Shown: piece after piece, positions 9,928-21,631 of the stretch | Numbering within the stretch: position 1 is the stretch's first letter | Layout of the letters: each line of letters opens with the position of its first letter | From: Pyrenochaeta sp. MPI-SDFR-AT-0127 | Taxonomy: Eukaryota; Ascomycota; Dothideomycetes; Pleosporales; Cucurbitariaceae | Length of the DNA: 41,539 bases | Direction: 5' to 3' | NCBI GenBank assembly: GCA_020747015.1 | Contig: JAGTJM010000124.1 | Location: forward strand, 1 to 41,539 | Made by a program: the position numbers and the translations under genes | The notes under the pieces: generated by a model | What the model was told of the DNA's origin: nothing | Database searches by the model: none | Seen by the model: only the letters and a program-made list of their open reading frames with translations

Positions 9928-12900
9928 GCTCTGGCCAATGTCCCGAGAAAGCGAGTGCTTCTGCGTTTAGGCTTCCCAGTCCCGAACACTAGGTGGGGTC
10001 CACGAGGGCTTTGCCTGTTGGGCAGATACTGCCGGCAATGCACACCTGTGTCATTGAGGTCGGTGCAACGGTCGCTGGTGATTATTCAGTGACTGAGATG
10101 CGGAGCTGAGGTGATGTGCGCCATCTGCGTTCCGAGTAGCGCCCGGGTCTGGCTTCTTTTTCTGGGAGGACGATTGCTACCGCCATGCATGGCATTGAAT
10201 CGCGGCTCACCGCAACATTTGTCAACCGCGCTGACATGGAACAGACACAAAGCGATGGGTCAGGCAGCTTTCTTCGCAAGCAATACCGATAGCTCCAGTC
10301 GTTTACCGAGTGTGTCTATCTCCGCGGCTCGCTCTTCCCTCCATCAGCCTTGAGCAGGACTTTGCCTCATATGATCCGTCCTTTTTGATATCGGTCCGAC
10401 CATCACCTCGTCTCACTCATCCACATGTCAAATCACCGATACTGTTACCTTGCGGCTGCATGATCAGATAAGGCAATCCGGAATAGAGTGAGAGCGTCTC
10501 ATTTTTTGTTGAGGGCGGAGGTGCATGGGACGCCTGCACGCCTGCACGCCTGGGCACCTTGTGGGCAAACAATCTCAATACTGTTTCGCCGCTTGGGTTG
10601 CCGTGCAAATAGGCTTGCAGTTTGTCTATACTGTTATACCGAGTGTCGCACAGCAGGGTTCATCTAGAAACGAGGCGCTGCTCTTGAGACTGCTCTACCC
10701 GAGGAGGGTTGTGTGGCAACGACTGGGTGCAATGGAGAAATTGGTAGTCCCTTCCACGCACCATTTTCATCATTATTACCCATCTCAGCTCCCATTTGCT
10801 CCCATTTGCTCCCCAAGAACATCTACCATTTGGTAACATGCACCCTACCCCGCCTTCGCGGGTTTTCAGGCCCTCAACAGCTCTTCTCTAGCCCCCCAAA
10901 CGGGACGGTCCCTGCCGTTGCCTCCATGCTCTTTTTACCCCGCTTGAGACTCTTCATCTACCAGCTATCCTGAGCACTCTGCGAGTTGCCGGGCAATGTC
11001 TTGTCAGTAGCCCTATCTACCACTGCTGCGGGTCCATATGGCGTACTGTTTCACAACATGAACAGCTCAAAGCTCGTTTGATGAACAGCAATCTGACTTG
11101 CAGCCACCCTGCGTGATCAGAGGTGCCCTCGTTGTTCTTGTTGTGACGATTGTATTGCAGGAAACTTGTCGATTGTTCACTAATGGCCCATCATGCCGTA
11201 ACATTTGTTGAATACCAGGTCAGGCCCAGATACAGAGCTTCCATTGATTCGAGTCAAGGATGTAGATATGCAGGGCATTGAGCTGGTCCTTGTCTCTAAC
11301 TTCAAAGCACGACTGGCCAGGAAACTCACCCCGCAGCCATACTAACAAGGGACGGTCCGATAGTAACTATGATGGCGTAGCCTTGGCTTCTGGGGTGACA
11401 TTCGGTGTTATCACCGTCACTTGGTGAGCCGTTGTAATTGAGTCGCTTGATTCAGTGTGTAGTGCGAATAGGATACAATGTTGATCGAGTATACATCTAT
11501 GATGCTTTACGGCATAAGCCTTACGGGACAATCCCTGGAAGTGACTTGGAGTCGTTCGAATTGGCACTTGAGGTCATCCACAACCTGTTGATGCATTTCC
11601 CCGGATTACGAAGACTGTGGCTTTAAGAGGGCATGATCACTCGCTTGATATTACCAATCGCGACAACACAGCTTGCAACCACAGACGGGATGGTTGCCAT
11701 AGCGAGTGAGCTCTCGGTGATATTCCGTCAGACTCATGGATTTCGAGCAGGCTGAATCGCATTGCTTTTATAATTTTATAGACGGCGAAAGGTTTGTCAT
11801 GGTAAGCTTGCTCAATTTTTTGCACAAGTATGAAGTACAAACAAAGCCAATGACAATCGGGCCTTTCTCGTCGATCTGTCGATGTGGTGCTCTTTCAGGT
11901 CTACCAAAACTAGGGTCGTGAAGTGGGGCACAGACGGGGATATCATCATTCCCACTTTGCGGTTGCGACGGCTCCTTCCTTGCTCGATTTCTCGTAAAAC
12001 GGACTCCGACCAAATCTGAACGTGTCAGCACCCCTGATAGCCAAGCTGTGCGTGACTGGATGACCGTCTTATCAAAGGCACAATCGGAGCGCTGAAGAGC
12101 GGTGTGAAATGGGTTTCCATGCCGCCTAGCTGTCGTGGACAGTGAAAGTGGGATTAGCAGAATTTGTTTTGCGTTATCGGAGAAGAACGATGACATCATG
12201 CATCGTGGTCCCGACGCTGGCACCGGATATTAGGGACACTTAGGGAGCCGACAGGGGGATTGCCATGAGTGTGGGGATGCGAAACTGGCTTTTGCATTTG
12301 TCGCAAAGCACAATGATACCCTAAGATGGTCATTGTGATTTAGAATGAGAAGTGAGCGTTGCTCACGGACCCACGCGTGAGCAGAGCCTTCGTGAGCACT
12401 GGTGCGGCAGGTAGCCAAACGAGAGCAATGATGTCGTTGTCTCGCGGCAAAGTTCCCCCCGCGTCCAATACCTGTTGGCATCATTGGTTAGGAGCACAAG
12501 GTTGCAAAGTGACATGACTCTGGCGTTCAGCGTGGGTTTTGCTAAGGGCGTCGTGGACGAATGCGCAAGCACATTGCCAAATTTCCTGTTTGTGGTGAAC
12601 GTCGCCAAATGTCCGCGTAGTGATTCCGTCACTTTCAGGTGGTACAAAAAGCTGACAACCATCTGTAGCATACATATGTTAAGCCCCTGACTGCTATGGG
12701 ATTGCTAAGACTCTGGAATAGGCTGGGTCACGCTCCTGCCAGCGCCATACCGGCCACCAGAGGTACTCAAAATAAAGGTAGATTGCGAGACAGCCTCCAC
12801 ATCTCGTATGCGTATCTACACATACGATACGAGGTGCACGCTTGACAGTGACACGGTTTATTCATCTGCACATATACTGTCGAGCCGCGTTGTTCTCGTG

Positions 12901-14866
12901 ATTGCAGTGGCCGGAGGGGGGCGGAATGCAGGATTGCTCCGTGCATTTCTTGGACACAACCCTTGTCAGATCGGTTGCTGGGATGCACATCGACGCGGTG
13001 GAACGGGCGGGTGGCATGGGGGTACGGGCGGTGAGACTGGAATAGCGGCACGCCAAGTCTGAATGGTCGGAGCGCTTAATTTCTGCCGGACAAAAACTTT
13101 TTCTGATGGTGGCGTGAAGTGGGGCACGTCATGGCGCTGGGCAGTATGGGGGTTAGTTGTCCTTGGAGGCATCGGTCTGGCCAAACAAACATGGACTTTC
13201 GTCGCAACCCATGGCAGGAGCAGGATGGGTTTCAGGATGCTGGCAGCATGAGGATTGGGACAATGTCCCCACGAGCATTGGCAAATCTGGTGCACTGTGA
13301 ATACCTTGCCCCAAGACTGGCCGCAAACAAATCTGGTTGCTTGCTGCCTTTTGCCGCAGAGGCTGCCCTGGGTGAACCAAGGGTTTGGCGAGTGTTAGCT
13401 CTCAACAAATAACACTCTCCGTTGTGATAAGGGCTGTGGTATGATTGTTAGTGGGCCTCAAATGTCAGCTCACCTGAGGGCCTTGGGGGAAAAACTTGCT
13501 TCTCAGCCACCGATTCATCGGTGCCAGGCCACCCGTCTCGCTTGAGTCTCATCGACCCATGGGGCGGAGATGGGAGGAAGGGCTGCGCATAGGCGCGCGC
13601 ACAAGTGAGACGAGCAAAGACGGTGCTGCTGGGAAGCCGTTGGTACAGCAGAGAGGGGCGCGGAGCCCAAGAAAGGTATCACTTCATGGATAGAAGGCAA
13701 CGCGTCCGCAGAGTTCATTAGCGGCATGCACAAGTCCAACTGGCGAGTGCTTGATAATGCGGGGAAGTTGATCAAGCCCCTCACACAGGCGCCATGCACG
13801 GCGGATGGAGTGAGAGTGTTTTGGAGGTGGGAGCATGGCCGGTTCTCAGAGGTGCCGTAAGTAGACACGAGGCGTCGGTCAACCCACGGCGCTGCAGTTT
13901 CACCTGTGCAGCCTCGTTTGGCGCGACGCGTGCCGTGCCACAGCGAGGAGGCTCTCTGGGCTGCTCCAAGACGAGGAGAACGGGGTGCATGGCGCGGAGC
14001 TGATGAATGGGTGGAGGCGAGAGGGCAAGAGGCGGGCGACCAGGGCCATGTCGAACCACGAACGGTGGCCTCGTAGTGTTTGCTTGCGAGGCTCGCTTGC
14101 AGCACTGACCCGACAAACCAGTATTGTGCGACAGGGCCTGCTGATTGGCCACAAGGCCGACCGCCTTTTGCAAGCGTTGCGCTGATCTGGCCGTGTTGAG
14201 GCAGCTCACTGAAGAGGGGGAAATTTTTCACGCGACGGCGGCCGGCGATCCAAAAGCCGCACTCTTTGCAGCTCCGATCCTTTTCAGGTACCGCCACAGC
14301 TTCCTGGGCAGCTGGTTTGCGATGCTGGCACCGCGAGCAGAGAGGTGTGCTTTCTGCTTGACTTGGCTGGTGCAGCGCCGCAACGGCTCGCCCAAAACAA
14401 ATGACATCATGGTCCTTGCTCCGCTTGGTACGTGCGAAGAGCTCCAAACGCACACCCCCCAATTGGCGTGCGTGGCTTGGGCGGTGGCCACACAAGCAAG
14501 CACCGCCTGGTCAACGGGTCGCAAATTGCGGAGACGGTGCAGTGCGACTTTGGTGGGAGAGCAACTTTGTTGACGAACAACCCCCCCGCGGCATGTCGGC
14601 CGCTCTCGTCAGCCCTTGTGGTTGAGGATGATTAACTCGAGGGTAGCCGGCATGGGCGTCCGAGCGAACAGCGAGCATATACGGTCCTGCTGCGAGCCGA
14701 CTACGGGGCATTTGGGTGAGTAATGGCCGTGGAGATGCAGCCGCGCTGCTGGTGCTTTGCTGGGTGCAGTTGTTGCAACCGTTTTGGAGTCGCCGCCCTG
14801 CCAGACATGGCCGCTTTCGCCTGCCGTCGTCGGCAGCAAGGTCTGGTGGGCGGTCTTTGGGGGTCT

Positions 14867-14898
14867 GGCGGTTTGGCGGTTTGGCGTTGTGGCGTTTT
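14867..14898 (+). repeat. 8-base G-rich tandem repeat, four units
   Basis: Four consecutive octamers: GGCGGTTT twice, then GGCGTTGT and GGCGTTTT. They are in the GC-rich gene-free region about 1.1 kb upstream of the CBM21 gene start. Confidence 0.8.
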
Positions 14899-15686
14899 GG
14901 GACTGATAATGGGCCGGCCGTGTACCAACAAGTACCTTTGTCGTCTCATTCGGCCGTCGGCGCACCTGCAACTCGATCCGTCGCCGCTCAGCATTCCAAT
15001 GCATCGCTCGCTCGCTCCTCTCCGCTCCCGCCGTGTCGAAGCAGAAGCCAGAACGGACCGGTCGCTGCCGCTTGGCTGCAAGAGTGCAAATCCTTGGTCG
15101 CCATCCCGGCTTTGTTGGGGTGGATCGTGCTGCAGGCTATTATTTCGTTTGTGCATTGGTGCTGCAGAGCCCTGCTCCCATCCCCGTGCGCCATCCTGGG
15201 AAGGCCAGGCGTCTATCGACTTTCTGGTACAAGGTTGTCGCATCCCGGCTCCTCTACCTTCCAATAGTTGCTGCCCTGCACTCTTCATGCGCTATCGCTC
15301 CTCAACACTCTCCCCTCCCCCATCACCTCCTCTCCAACAGTTTCCTGGGCCCATTGCAGCCAGCAGACCCTTTTAATAGGACGCCCGCAGTGCCTCGACC
15401 TGCTTCTGGCTTCACATTCTGACCCTTCTGGTCTCGTCGTCGCTCCAGGTACCTTCCGTCCAGGTGCCATCTCACGAGAGCCTCTTGTGTACACGGAAGC
15501 CACCGGCCTCGCTCCATCGCTGCGTTTCCTGCACACCACGTTCTCGAGCCCTTGCGTGTACGAGAGCCGAGCACATCCGCACACCTCGACGTCATTGCAG
15601 CTTTTACTAGCTGTGACCCTTACGCTGCACAACTCCCAGCTCCCTGCGAGAGCGAGCTCCGCCAGTCCTTCTTTGACTTAATTTCT

Positions 15687-15832
15687 GTAAGTTGGCAGCG
15701 ACATCAGAACCAGTGCATTGACACCAAACTCCCCATGAGGCAGTTGCATGGCTTTGCCACTACTGCCAACCATTGGCAATCCCTCTCGCTTGTTTGCCCC
15801 CCTCTTACTGGCCATTGCTAATATCAATCCAG
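15687..15832 (+). other. Probable 5' leader intron of the CBM21 phosphatase-subunit gene
   Basis: A consensus donor GTAAGT at 15687 and an acceptor CCAG ending at 15832, with a GCTAAT branch-like sequence near 15817, define a 146-base intron upstream of the coding start. Its removal would take out two upstream ATGs (15735 and 15748) that would otherwise precede the main start. There is no transcript evidence; the call rests on site quality. Confidence 0.5.
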
Positions 15833-15892
15833 AACCACCACTACCACCACCACCACCACCTCCTCCTTCCATATTCCACCTACTCCCTTCTA

Positions 15893-15910
15893 ATGCACTC
15901 GACACCCTAA
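15893..15910 (+). promoter_or_regulatory. Five-codon upstream ORF before the CBM21 gene
   Basis: ATG at 15893 followed by four sense codons and TAA (peptide MHSTP), ending 51 bases before the main start at 15962. It lies downstream of the predicted leader intron, so it should be in the mature leader and could lower or condition translation. Function is inferred. Confidence 0.4.
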
Positions 15911-15961
15911 GTCTCTGCTCTCCCATTTGATCCGCTTCTCAAGTCCACCGAAGCCGACCGA

Positions 15962-18212
15962 ATGCCTTACACTCCGCCCTCCCAACGGTCGCCGGCAACC
16001 TCCAAGACTAGCAGTCCTATCCTCAGTCGCAACCATTCCTACATCGACCAGACGTCGCTCTCGCCCGCTTTGTCCCAGCGGCCAACTTTGCCCCGATCTG
16101 TGTCGTCCACGTCGTACCTCAACAAGTCTCGCCGCTCCCCGTCCTTCTCCACCCTTGACAACACTGTTGCAAATGGTCAAACCGCCAACGGCAGCGTAGA
16201 CATCACGTCTGACGCCGGCCGCTCCCGTGGCCGCTCATCCAATGGTAGCATCCGCCCGCCTCCTCCTCCTGTGAACGAATTTCTGATTCCATCAGGTGCG
16301 ATCACAACTCCGCCTGATTCCTCCGATGACGAAGAACGCGGTCGTAGCATAGGCAATCTACGTGAACTGCAAGAGGCACTGCAACATATTGATCAAAAAA
16401 GGGTCCCTTCCCCCGAGCGAAATGGAGTTACCGCAACCCCCAACAACACACCTCTCCCCATTACGACAGTTCGCTCCCTCTCTGCAGAGGCACGCAAGAT
16501 TGCACACTCCCGGTCGTCCAGCGAAATTATGCTCTCTCAGCACATGATTCATCCTCTAAACACAGACCCCATCATCAGCTCTTCAGACGGAAGCGATGCG
16601 GAGGATGACGAGTTGCGGATAAAACCGCCTCTACTCCGCAAGAAGTCTGGTGAGTTGGTAAAGCCTGCGCTTCGGCCTCCTTCGCGACGACGACCCTCGA
16701 GCATGCCGGGCACCCCGACATACTCCAAGGCTGTGCATTTCAACGAGGACATGGAGCAAGTGCGGCACTTTCTCCAGATTGACCGACCCATTGCGGTCAG
16801 CGCAAGTTCGTCGCCCGTTGAGACCTATGATAGCGAGAGCGAGTATCCTTTTAATGATGACTCTCGATCAAAGACACCCGAATGGGAGATAACGCTTGCA
16901 AACTTCCCTTCCTCTGACTCGTATGAGCGCCAGACTGCACCTGTCCGAGTCGAGCGCATCTTCCTTGCTTCTGACAACCAGACATTGGTCGGCAATATCG
17001 CGTGCGCCAACATTTCCTTTCAGAAATTTGTGGTGGCTCGCTTCACGCTCGACTACTGGAAAACTACGTCTGAAGTTGTCGCAGAATTCAACCACGATGT
17101 ACGCAAGAAACACAAAGATGATGGCTATGATCGATTCAACTTCAACATCAAGTTGGCCGATCAGGCGAATCTCGAGTCCAAGACCTTGTTGCTGTGTGTG
17201 CGCTATTCAGTCAACGGTCAGGAATTCTGGGACAATAACAATTCGATGAACTACCAGGTCGATTTCTCGAAGAAGGTCAAGCAAAAGGAGAGCAAGAGAT
17301 CCACTGGAGGCCTGGGTGCTATTCCTCGAAGCCGACACTCACCTCTTGCACCCCGACCGCGTTCAATGCCGCCTGCTTCACTGGACGATGACTTTGGTCA
17401 CGATTTTGAGAATAAGTTCCAGTTTGGCAGTGGTCGCGGCGTGATCCTTGGTGATTCGCCTAGCTCGTCGATTAAGCTCAAGCCCAAGAGTAAGCGAGGT
17501 AGCCTCTTCCCTGACCAGGCTGCACGTCGGTCACAGGGTGGCTTGGCTTTTTCATCTCGCTATGACTTCGGCGCGTCGCTTTCTGCTGCGCTATCCACCG
17601 CGCAGACCGCTCTAGGCGATCGCAGTGGGCTCAAGGTTAATACGTCCGACCTTGGCAAAAAAGGCTACTTTGACCATCCAGCTCCTATTGTCAAGCCTCA
17701 TACCACCGGCGCACCCGTTCCTGGTACCCGGCCTGACTCCCTGTCGCTCGAGAAGCCCGACCTCCAGTCTGCGGAGTACAACGAGTTGATCCAGAAGTTT
17801 TGTTTTGTACGTTCCCAATCTCAACACCCCGGTAGAATGGCCTAGGTGGATACTAATATGCATCCAGTTTGGCACACCTACTGGGAAAGCCTCTCCACCT
17901 GTTACTACCCCAGCAACACAAACCACCCTCAGCGATGGAGCCACGGAATATGTGCTGAATAACAATTCTGGAAGCAACCAGTCGTCTGCTAGTAGCAGTC
18001 CACCATCACCTCCAATGCCTCTTTTGGTTGACGGTGCGAACGACATCATCCTTTCACGGAGTCCGTCACCCTTCCTTTCTCGCTCGACCTCACCTGGCCC
18101 AGTTACTGGAACTGGCCCTGGGGATCATGTCGCCTCTCAATACCAATATGGTTATAACATGCCCGGTGGTATGTTCCATGAACGCAGCCACACACCCACC
18201 GCATGCGTTTAA
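15962..18212 (+). CDS. Protein phosphatase 1 glycogen-targeting regulatory subunit (CBM21; Gac1/Pig-like)
   Basis: Exons 15962-17806 and 17868-18212 give 729 residues. The 61-base intron has donor GTACGT, an ideal TACTAAT branch and acceptor CAG; joining gives KFCFFGTPTG. The N-terminal 250 residues are Ser/Pro-rich and disordered. KAVHF at 256-260 matches the RVxF docking motif for the PP1 catalytic subunit. A CBM21 domain spans about 329-435, with FVVARFTLDYW, GYDRFNFNI and EFWDNN..NY, the conserved glycogen-binding core. Such subunits bring PP1 to glycogen to activate glycogen synthase. The C-terminal tail is Ser/Pro-rich. Start: the first ATG of the frame, giving MPYTPPSQRS, a common fungal beginning for this family. 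Which yeast paralogue (Gac1, Pig1, Pig2) it matches cannot be told. Confidence 0.9.
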
Positions 18213-19294
18213 GACATTGTCTTACTTGAAGTTGCGGAAGAGTTACGTATAACGAATCTTCTTGGACACGAGGAACGCTTACGACCTGACTGTTGACGAC
18301 GAGTGGAGCGGACGTTTCTGGGTCCCCGGCAACTGAGCGCTCACGAGTCTTCTTCTCCATGGTACGAAACGTTGTTGTGAGCCCAGCGGTTGACGTTTCT
18401 CTTAACGTCTTTCATCTGAGGCTGTCGATTTTCCAGCACACTTAGGACGGCTTCTTTGCTGCATTTTCCGGTTGGCTTTGTTTTTGTTCTTTCTATAGTT
18501 CAGTTTTGCATTGTCTTTTCAGCCGGCGTTCTCTGGGGTCGATTACGGAGTTCCTCTCGGTCTATCTCTAAATCTTGTTTCATCTTTCACAAACCATGGA
18601 TTGGTTGTAATGCTCTATTCTCGAGCGACCCCACTCTGGTTCTGGCGTTTGTTGACGGTCGCTTCTAGTCCGTGTGTCTGCAAAAGCGCTTGGTCCTGAT
18701 TTGCATTTTATAGCGGTTTCCCTCCATTCTACGGGTTTTTCTGCCCAACCTTCGTACATAGGCGGTAGGAGAGGCAGAGAATGCGAGCAAGTTGGTGTTG
18801 CCAGTTGTACCAGATTGTCGGCCGCAAGTGCGTTTCCGTGTGGTATCGTGTGTGTTTGTATGCTACTCTTGCTCAGGGTTACGGTTCGTTCTGAATGTTG
18901 TTGAAGCCATCAGTGAGAGGTGCCATGGGTTGATGGAGAGGCGAGCCCTATATACTAGCAGCTCATTTTACTGTGCCCCACTGCACATACACCTCGTGAG
19001 CATATCTGACCGCCAATTGATATCACTTGTGAAGCGGAAATCGTTTGAACGGGGAGGATATACAACCATGTGACGGTTCTGCCACGTGCTCCGGAATTAT
19101 TTTTGCTGTGCACCGTTGACCGCCTTCTACTTCTGACGGCTTGGCGCGTAGCCGGAGCCACGATTAGACCCTGCGGCTCGTGAGCTTCCGACTAACCTCT
19201 ATGAAAGCGCCCATTACATTGCGACACTGTTCGGTTGCACTCGATCGAGCTGAGGGCTCGAATTCGTGCTCATATCCGCGTTGAGGTGCTAACA
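18213..19294. other. Intergenic, 3' of the CBM21 gene and promoter of the EBP-like gene
   Basis: About 1.08 kb between two plus-strand genes. Short frames only, none with motifs. T-rich and G/T-rich stretches at 18440-18720 fit a 3' UTR. A CACGTG core at 19083-19088 is about 210 bases upstream of the next start. No gene is supported. Confidence 0.55.
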
Positions 19295-20551
19295 ATGTCC
19301 TTCTACGGCAGCAAGAAAGCTGCTCCTCCCCCACTCGCACCACCCGTTCCTCGCTCAGGACCAGAAATCGATGCCACAACGATAATATCGTTGCTGGGCG
19401 TTCTCGCGCTCCTGGGCGGCGCATACGCAGCCTCGATCAAAGCATTGGCGCCCACTGCCACAATCAAGACGCGAGCTCTGTTCATCTGGCACCTTTTCGA
19501 TGCCCTCATTCATTTCGTCTTTGAAGGCTCCTTCCTCTGGAACTGCTTCTTCGTAACCTACTCCTTGCCAACCTCCTTCTCCGCCGCGAGTCGTAACCAC
19601 CCGCACATTACTCTATTCACGCCACCAGACGTCTACTGGCTGGGAAAGGAGGACTTGTTGTATGGAGCAAATTACGGCACAAGCCCGTTGAGTCGGTTGT
19701 GGCAGGAGTACGCAAAGGCAGATAAGCGGTGGGGAGGTGTCGATCTCACAATCGTCAGTTTAGAGATCTTGACCGTCTTCGTGGCAGGTCCGTTGGCGCT
19801 TTGGATATGCTATCAGCTCAGCAAAGACGAGAGAAAGGGCGTCTTGAAGAAGTGGTTCTGGATGGTTGTGCTAGCTACGGGCGAGATATATGGAGGTGAG
19901 TCATCTGGTATTGTGTGAAAACGTGCATGGGTGGAGAGGACAAATTAAACGGGTGTGGGTCTTTTTGATCCGTTGAGGCCTGTGTTGTTCGAGTATGAGG
20001 CTGACACGTGGTTCACCGCTACATAGGCTGGATGACCTTTGCCCCTGAATGGCTGACTGGTAGCCCAAATCTCGACACATCGAACTGGATGTACCTGTAA
20101 GTGGATTTGTTTATTTGTAGCTTTCTCTGTGCCATAATGGCTTCATCTCTGCCTTCTTCTATTGAGGAGTTGCGCCACCGCTACATTATGGCCTACAACG
20201 CATATACCTCTCCATCTCATCACCCATTGTTGACTGTGCTGTTACTGGCCCGCGAAGATGTGTTGTCCCTGCATATGTTCTGGCGGCCCGGCCGCAGACC
20301 CGCTTCTCGTCTCTGATCCACACGACGCTACAGCCCAGTCTCTCGCGTTGGCTCTGCACAGCACATCAGTCCTTCATAATAGTTTTGTAGCAATACTGAT
20401 TGATGACAGCTGGCTGTACCTCATCTTTTTCAATGGTCTCTGGGTCGTCTTCCCGGTTTGGATTCTTTGGGAAGCATATCAAGCTATGAGCTCCGCCATG
20501 TCGCAGGCGGAGATGGTCGATCTTGTCAACTATCTGAAGAAGGATGACTAA
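19295..20551 (+). CDS. EXPERA/emopamil-binding protein (EBP) family membrane protein
   Basis: Exons 19295-19895, 20027-20096 and 20410-20551 give 270 residues. Donors are GTGAGT and GTAAGT, acceptors TAG and CAG; phases fit exactly. Several hydrophobic helices are visible: about 27-50, 62-90 (FIWHLFDALIHFVFEGSF), 150-174, 187-205 and a last one, LWLYLIFFNGLWVVFPVWIL. His73 and Glu77 (HxxxE) in the second helix, and the GEIYGGWMTF..EWLTGS block after the fourth, match the EBP/EXPERA fold. Human EBP is the ER sterol delta8-delta7 isomerase. Fungal ergosterol synthesis uses the unrelated Erg2, so this protein is probably a paralogue with another sterol or lipid role; that is inference. The 313-base second intron is long but its removal restores the C-terminal helix. 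Confidence 0.85.
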
Positions 20552-21631
20552 GAACACAAGCCATACCAGCTTACTGTGGGTGCTCGTTCTGGGAGGTAGA
20601 CAATCGACAGTGTTTGTTAAAGATGTTTCGCATCGCGAGGATGTTCTGGGCGTTACAGTTTTGATTATACAGAGTGAAGTTGCCATTAGACTTGCATAAA
20701 AGCTTCTCTTGTCTGAGATTACCTCCCTTTCTGCTCCAACACCAACATCATGCTTACACAAGGGGCCCCATGCCAAATGGTCGTATCCTTCAATACAGCC
20801 GCTTCAAAGGCTCCCTAAAACTAAGAAATCGCGCTTAGTCACGCAATTATCGGCATTGCTTTAATAGCTCGATGCTGGTCTAGGGGCAGACATCCTAGTA
20901 TCTTAAATCAGGCCCACCTTCAGATGCATTGATTTGAAAACATGGGTTCTATTCTACGCACTTAGTATGGAAAAATTGACTGACTACGGTCGGTCTCAAG
21001 CGGTTGTAATCAAGGGCATAACCTGACATCAGTGTACCATGTTATGGGGTTTCTTTGATCATCACAGCCTATAGAAGCCAAATACTCGATTTCTCAACAG
21101 GTCTTGTTGGATTCTACTGACTTAGGTTACATGTTTGCACATATGTGGACATCTTGATTTTGATCCGCACGGTCAAGATAGAATATGAACCTTGAAGCTG
21201 TTGTCACCGATGCGAGTACAATCTCAACACACAAACCACGTGACATGGTGTACTGGTGGCTAATTAGCATGGTCGCTGCTTTCTCGAATGCACTGCGGCC
21301 CGATTTTTATTAGAAAGTGTTTGTGCAGGCTTGGGATAGTCATTGGCTTTCAGCGCGCGAAATGTAGCTACTCATGTGGGTCACATACGCCTTGAATAGA
21401 GATGCCGTAACAAATAGTACATTACAAAACGAAGAGAACAACAATACTAGTGAGAAGTGACAACCACCTTGATCATCTGTTCAAACCTGGAGACACACTA
21501 CAGAGAATGTATCCAAACAAAGGAGAACAGTCTCACTCAGGCCAATGCGTCATTGGCCAATCACGTAGCAGTGCTCCGGGTGCACATCCAACCACCTCAC
21601 ACCGATTGCCTCGCCCCTCCGCACACCCATC
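20552..21631. other. Intergenic between the EBP-like and EVE-domain genes
   Basis: 1.08 kb, AT-richer than the flanks, with no frame that looks coding. A CACGTG core lies at 21238-21243, about 390 bases upstream of the EVE gene. Nothing else is supported. Confidence 0.55.

Larger units (their letters stand above)
7964..15660. other. 7.7 kb without a recognisable gene
   Basis: This is by far the longest gene-free stretch in the non-repetitive part of the window. The left half is of mixed composition. From about 13.0 to 15.6 kb the DNA is GC-rich and stop-poor, so long frames appear at once on both strands (the longest, 13515-14495 minus, is a 326-codon frame), with biased Arg/Ala/Ser/Pro/His composition and no domain. 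CpA and TpG are common here, so it is not RIP-degraded. The right end, about 15.3-15.66 kb, is pyrimidine-rich and probably belongs to the promoter or leader of the phosphatase subunit gene. Non-coding transcripts or fast-evolving small genes could be present but nothing is supported. Confidence 0.5.

Noticed and set aside
9441..10092. 183- and 130-codon plus-strand frames
   Set aside because: Low-complexity products with a repeat-encoded RAPH segment and no recognisable domain; the opposite strand is open as well.
13515..14495. 326-codon minus-strand frame
   Set aside because: It overlaps several equally long frames on both strands in GC-rich, stop-poor DNA. Composition is biased to Arg/Ala/Ser/Pro/His, with no domain, signal peptide or transmembrane segment.
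14701..15422. Cluster of 130-217 codon frames on both strands (14716-15267, 14723-15376, 14701-15288 and others)
   Set aside because: Mutually overlapping frames without motifs, explained by low stop frequency. The region is more likely promoter and leader of the CBM21 gene.
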